Assembly: GCF_000741525.1 (NCBI RefSeq)
Contig: NZ_JGYP01000001.1
Span: forward strand, 62,001 to 126,000
Length of the DNA stretch: 64,000 nucleotides
Reading direction: 5' to 3'
Source of the DNA: Bifidobacterium bohemicum DSM 22767
Lineage (GTDB): Bacteria > Actinomycetota > Actinomycetes > Actinomycetales > Bifidobacteriaceae
The translations under genes were made by a program, and so were the position numbers. Below are positions 61,924 through 64,000 of the stretch, piece by piece. Under the pieces are notes generated by a model. That model ran no database searches and had not been told where the DNA came from. It saw only the letters and a program-made list of their open reading frames with translations. Numbering within the stretch: position 1 is the stretch's first letter; each line of letters opens with the position of its first letter.

Positions 61924-62787
61924 ATGCATGTCAAACATCTTATCGATGACGGAAAATCTATCAAAGAAACCGCTGAAACATACGGCATCAGCATCGATAC
62001 TCTGTATTATTACGAGAAACTTGGACTAGTGGTGCCGCATAGAAATCCCTATAATTCTTACAGAGTCTATACTTCCGAAAATTTTTTCAGACTCAATGTT
62101 ATTCTGGAACTACGTGCGATGGGTCTGAGTTTAGAAGATATTCAGGAATATCTGAGACATCACGATTTCCAATCAACATTAAATTTGATGGACAAGGCTT
62201 TGAAATCAATCAGGGAACAACGCGATAAACTGGTCCAACAGGAACGGGACATCACAGAGGAACTCAAGCGCGACCTTACCGCACTTTCGAAAGCTCAATC
62301 TTCAAAGACGACCTTTGTCCGATTTCCCGATCGACCGTGCGAGCTTGCCTCCACCGACTTGCTGTTCTACGAGGATATCCCTTACGCCTTCGCTCAATAT
62401 ATGACCACCAACAAGCACGAACGTCTGAAAACGCTCAGAAGCATACCCACATATTTAGTTGACACCACGCAAACGGTCAATGGGTGTTTCCCGGCCAAAG
62501 CGATCATGCTCTACACCGGCGAGAAGAACCCAGAAGTACCGTATATCATCAAAGAAGGCTTGTACGCATGCCGTACCTTCGAAGGACCGTTCCTTGAATC
62601 CGTAAACATTTATGAGAAGATGAAGGAAGAGATTGCTGAACTCGGTTATCGGATTTGTGGTGACCCAATCGAGATGTGTCTCATCGGGGCATACGAATCA
62701 GACATTCTAGAGGAGCATGTCTCTCACATCGAGGTGCCGGTTGAACCAACAGAGATCTCGGATAACCATGGTCTGGTAGCAAAGTGA
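61924..62787 (+). CDS. MerR-family regulator with effector-binding domain
   Basis: About 288 residues. The MerR winged helix is IKETAETYGISIDTLYYYEKLGLVVPHRNPYNSYRVYTSENF (about residues 12-53), with YYEKLGL as in most MerR proteins. A long dimerisation coiled coil follows (SLEDIQEYLRHHDFQSTLNLMDKAL...), then a C-terminal GyrI/BmrR-like effector domain with VPYIIKEGLYACRTFEGPFLESVNIYEKMKEEIAELG. Such regulators bind hydrophobic or lipophilic effectors. The frame opens at 61870, but ATG 61924 has AAAGGCGG in place. Base composition is more AT-rich than the core genes, suggesting transfer of the esterase-MFS-MerR block. Confidence 0.88.
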   Translation: MHVKHLIDDGKSIKETAETYGISIDTLYYYEKLGLVVPHRNPYNSYRVYTSENFFRLNVILELRAMGLSLEDIQEYLRHHDFQSTLNLMDKALKSIREQRDKLVQQERDITEELKRDLTALSKAQSSKTTFVRFPDRPCELASTDLLFYEDIPYAFAQYMTTNKHERLKTLRSIPTYLVDTTQTVNGCFPAKAIMLYTGEKNPEVPYIIKEGLYACRTFEGPFLESVNIYEKMKEEIAELGYRICGDPIEMCLIGAYESDILEEHVSHIEVPVEPTEISDNHGLVAK

Positions 62788-62881
62788 CAGTCGAGCATCC
62801 ATAAGCTTATATTGTACAAGAAGTTTGGCGCGATCATGGAAGTATCAACTAGGTCGCCCCTGAAAGTAACGACGGAAACTT

Positions 62882-62980
62882 TCACGCCCTACTGCGCCCA
62901 AAGCGACACCAGCTCGCCACTCCCGTTCTTGCGCCCCTTATACTCCCGAACGCTGAACGCATGGCTTTTCTCCTCGGCAT
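62882..62980 (-). pseudogene. possible integrase N-terminal remnant
   Basis: A 32-codon minus-strand frame from ATG 62980 reads MPRRKAMRSAFGSIRGARTG and ends soon after. The start M-P-R-R-K ... FGS-I-R resembles the beginning of many actinobacterial phage-type tyrosine integrases (basic start then FGSV/I). A promoter-like TTGACT ... TATACT lies upstream (about 63054-63023). It is 185 bases from the 3' end of tRNA-Ala, the usual integration site. The resemblance is short and may be chance. The rest of the 62788-63125 gap shows nothing else. Confidence 0.3.
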
Positions 62981-63125
62981 GACACACCGACCCTCCCGGT
63001 CAGGCGTGGAACCTAAGTTGCGACCTAAGTATACGCCAACCTGACCTATTGTGAGTCAACGTGAGACGATGACGTTGGAATGGAAACCGTACCCTAACCC
63101 TTGAAAACACTGGTGAATCAGCATG

Positions 63126-63160
63126 AAAAAAAGGCTTCCGAGGAAATCCTCGAAAGCCTT
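63126..63160 (-). terminator. intrinsic terminator after tRNA-Ala
   Basis: On the minus strand AAGGCTTTCGAGG (63160-63148) pairs with CCTCGGAAGCCTT (63143-63131), 13 bp with one mismatch and a 4-base loop, followed by a T7 tract. A strong Rho-independent terminator starting six bases after the tRNA. Confidence 0.9.
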
Positions 63161-63165
63161 AACCG

Positions 63166-63238
63166 TGGAGCTAGGGAGATTCGAACTCCCGACCCCCTCC
63201 ATGCCATGGAGATGCGCTACCAGCTGCGCCATAGCCCC
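63166..63238 (-). tRNA. tRNA-Ala (anticodon GGC)
   Basis: A 73-base cloverleaf on the minus strand. The acceptor stem GGGGCTA (63238-63232) pairs with TAGCTCC (63173-63167) with one G-T pair, followed by discriminator A. The D arm is GCGCAGCTGGTAGCGC, and the anticodon stem TCTCC/GGAGG holds loop ATGGCAT with anticodon GGC. The T arm contains GGGAGTTCGAATCTCCC. No encoded CCA. Its 3' end faces the MFS-esterase-MerR block. Confidence 0.97.
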
Positions 63239-63336
63239 GGTCTTGTTTAGTTATTGGCTCCTTGCGAAGCCTTATATAGGATACAACAGAATCCCACGAT
63301 TGCCAAACCGGCGTGTCGAAGACCGATTCAAAAGAG

Positions 63337-63382
63337 CAAAAAGCCCGTCGCACTAGACGTTTCCAATGCTCCGGGCCTTTCT
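63337..63382 (-). terminator. terminator of the Ser/Gly-rich protein gene
   Basis: On the minus strand GGCCCG (63378-63373) pairs with CGGGCT (63347-63342) with inner GCA/TGC pairs, followed by a T4-5 run (63341-63337). It lies about 45 bases after the gene's stop. Confidence 0.6.
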
Positions 63383-63420
63383 GTGATATGTGTCCGATGA
63401 AGTTGTTGCGACGTTTGCCT

Positions 63421-64000
63421 TTATTTGTTCACCTTGGTTGAACCAGTGCCGACGGTACCCGAGTTCTGCGGAGTCGAACCATTGGATGGCGCATCCGAAC
63501 CGTTCGAACCAGAGCCGGTGCCCGATGAATCAGCCGTGCCGTCGTTTCCTGAAGTGCTCCCTGATCCGTTACCGGTACTATTGCCGTTGTTGTCGGAGCC
63601 AGCGCTTTCACCAGTGGTGCCTGAAGTGGAGCCAGAGTTAGGAGTAGACCCTGAACCCGAACCGGACGTGCCGGTTCCAGAAGAGCCTGAACCCGATTCA
63701 CCGGAAGTGGGAGCAGGCACCTTGCCCGAATCGTTCAAACCATTACCGCTGTTTGTGTTGCCACCGTTGCCGTATCGATTACCCGAATTACCTGGCTGAC
63801 TTGGGGCATCGGTATCGGTATTGAGTTTCTGCTGTCGTCCTCCGCCCGTCTGCGAATTGTTCACGACATTGCGCACCACATCATCAGTACCGTTGCCGTG
63901 GGTCACCAAGGTGATGACGCCCGCGGTGATGGCCACGGCGACCAGTGCGCTGACGATCGAAATGATGACCATGGTGCGTTTGGCGCGTTTGGGGTCGTTC
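63421..64000 (-). CDS. C-terminal part of a membrane-anchored Ser/Gly/Asn-rich protein
   Basis: The minus-strand frame is open to the window edge, so the start lies outside. The visible part begins NDPKRAKRTM, then a hydrophobic helix (VIISIVSALVAVAITAGVITLV, residues about 10-31 of the fragment), then about 160 residues of low complexity rich in Gly, Ser, Asn and Thr with frequent GSGS and NGS units, ending TGSTKVNK. There is no LPxTG motif. An internal ATG at 63972 just before the helix could be the actual start, but the basic DPKRAKR stretch before it looks like the cytoplasmic side of a longer protein. Probably an envelope protein with an extracellular linker-like tail; function unknown. 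Confidence 0.7.
   Translation of the reverse strand, partial: NDPKRAKRTMVIISIVSALVAVAITAGVITLVTHGNGTDDVVRNVVNNSQTGGGRQQKLNTDTDAPSQPGNSGNRYGNGGNTNSGNGLNDSGKVPAPTSGESGSGSSGTGTSGSGSGSTPNSGSTSGTTGESAGSDNNGNSTGNGSGSTSGNDGTADSSGTGSGSNGSDAPSNGSTPQNSGTVGTGSTKVNK

Overview
This window is a stretch of an actinobacterial chromosome that is almost certainly Bifidobacterium. The LeuS protein reads like bifidobacterial LeuS. The gene neighbourhoods (comEA-comEC-holA, tsaE-tsaB-rimI-tsaD, rpsB-tsf-pyrH-frr-cdsA-rlmN, pgsA-DUF881-sbp-DUF881-FHA-ftsR, pafBC-helY, RbpA) are actinobacterial. The eukaryote-type UTP-glucose-1-phosphate uridylyltransferase is the enzyme bifidobacteria use. I cannot name the species. 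Gene starts, frameshifts and motif calls below were read by eye from the sequence.

Layout. 0-12 kb: a partial gene end, CorA, leuS, competence genes comEA/comEC, holA, the t6A modification genes with rimI, and tRNA-Asn. 12-19.4 kb: an OafA-type acyltransferase, a LytM-like exported protein, a sugar-binding-type lipoprotein, a decayed isocitrate dehydrogenase gene and a frameshifted Rv3235-family gene. 19.4-26 kb: acyl-CoA synthetase, peptide deformylase and a two-gene heterodimeric ABC exporter. 26-34.4 kb: rpsB-tsf-pyrH-frr-cdsA-rlmN, a hisF pseudogene, lgt and rpe. 34.4-40 kb: a hisE/hisG deletion remnant, pgsA and the DUF881/sbp/FHA/FtsR division-associated block. 40-49.6 kb, mostly minus strand: rbpA, helY, a small membrane protein, a fused pafBC regulator, the UDP-glucose pyrophosphorylase and a TetM-like GTPase.

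49.8-64 kb is accessory. A MerR regulator of the thiol/aldehyde-sensing (AdhR/NmlR) type lies with a carboxymuconolactone decarboxylase-like protein, a cupin, two aldo-keto reductases and a zinc alcohol dehydrogenase. Three near-identical MerR-type promoters tie the set together. It is followed by TetR and ArsR regulators (one TetR is frameshifted), an MFS deletion remnant, and an MFS-carboxylesterase-MerR cassette. That cassette ends at a tRNA-Ala gene, with a possible integrase remnant between them. The window closes inside a Ser/Gly/Asn-rich membrane-anchored protein.

Two themes stand out. First, amino-acid biosynthesis is decaying: hisF, hisE/hisG and an NADP-type icd are all broken here while their neighbours are intact. 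This points to a host- or community-adapted strain that probably imports histidine, and possibly glutamate if no second icd exists. Second, the MerR cluster at 49.8-54.6 kb looks like a compact single-operator regulon for reactive carbonyl or electrophile detoxification. It is the best candidate here for an under-described system.
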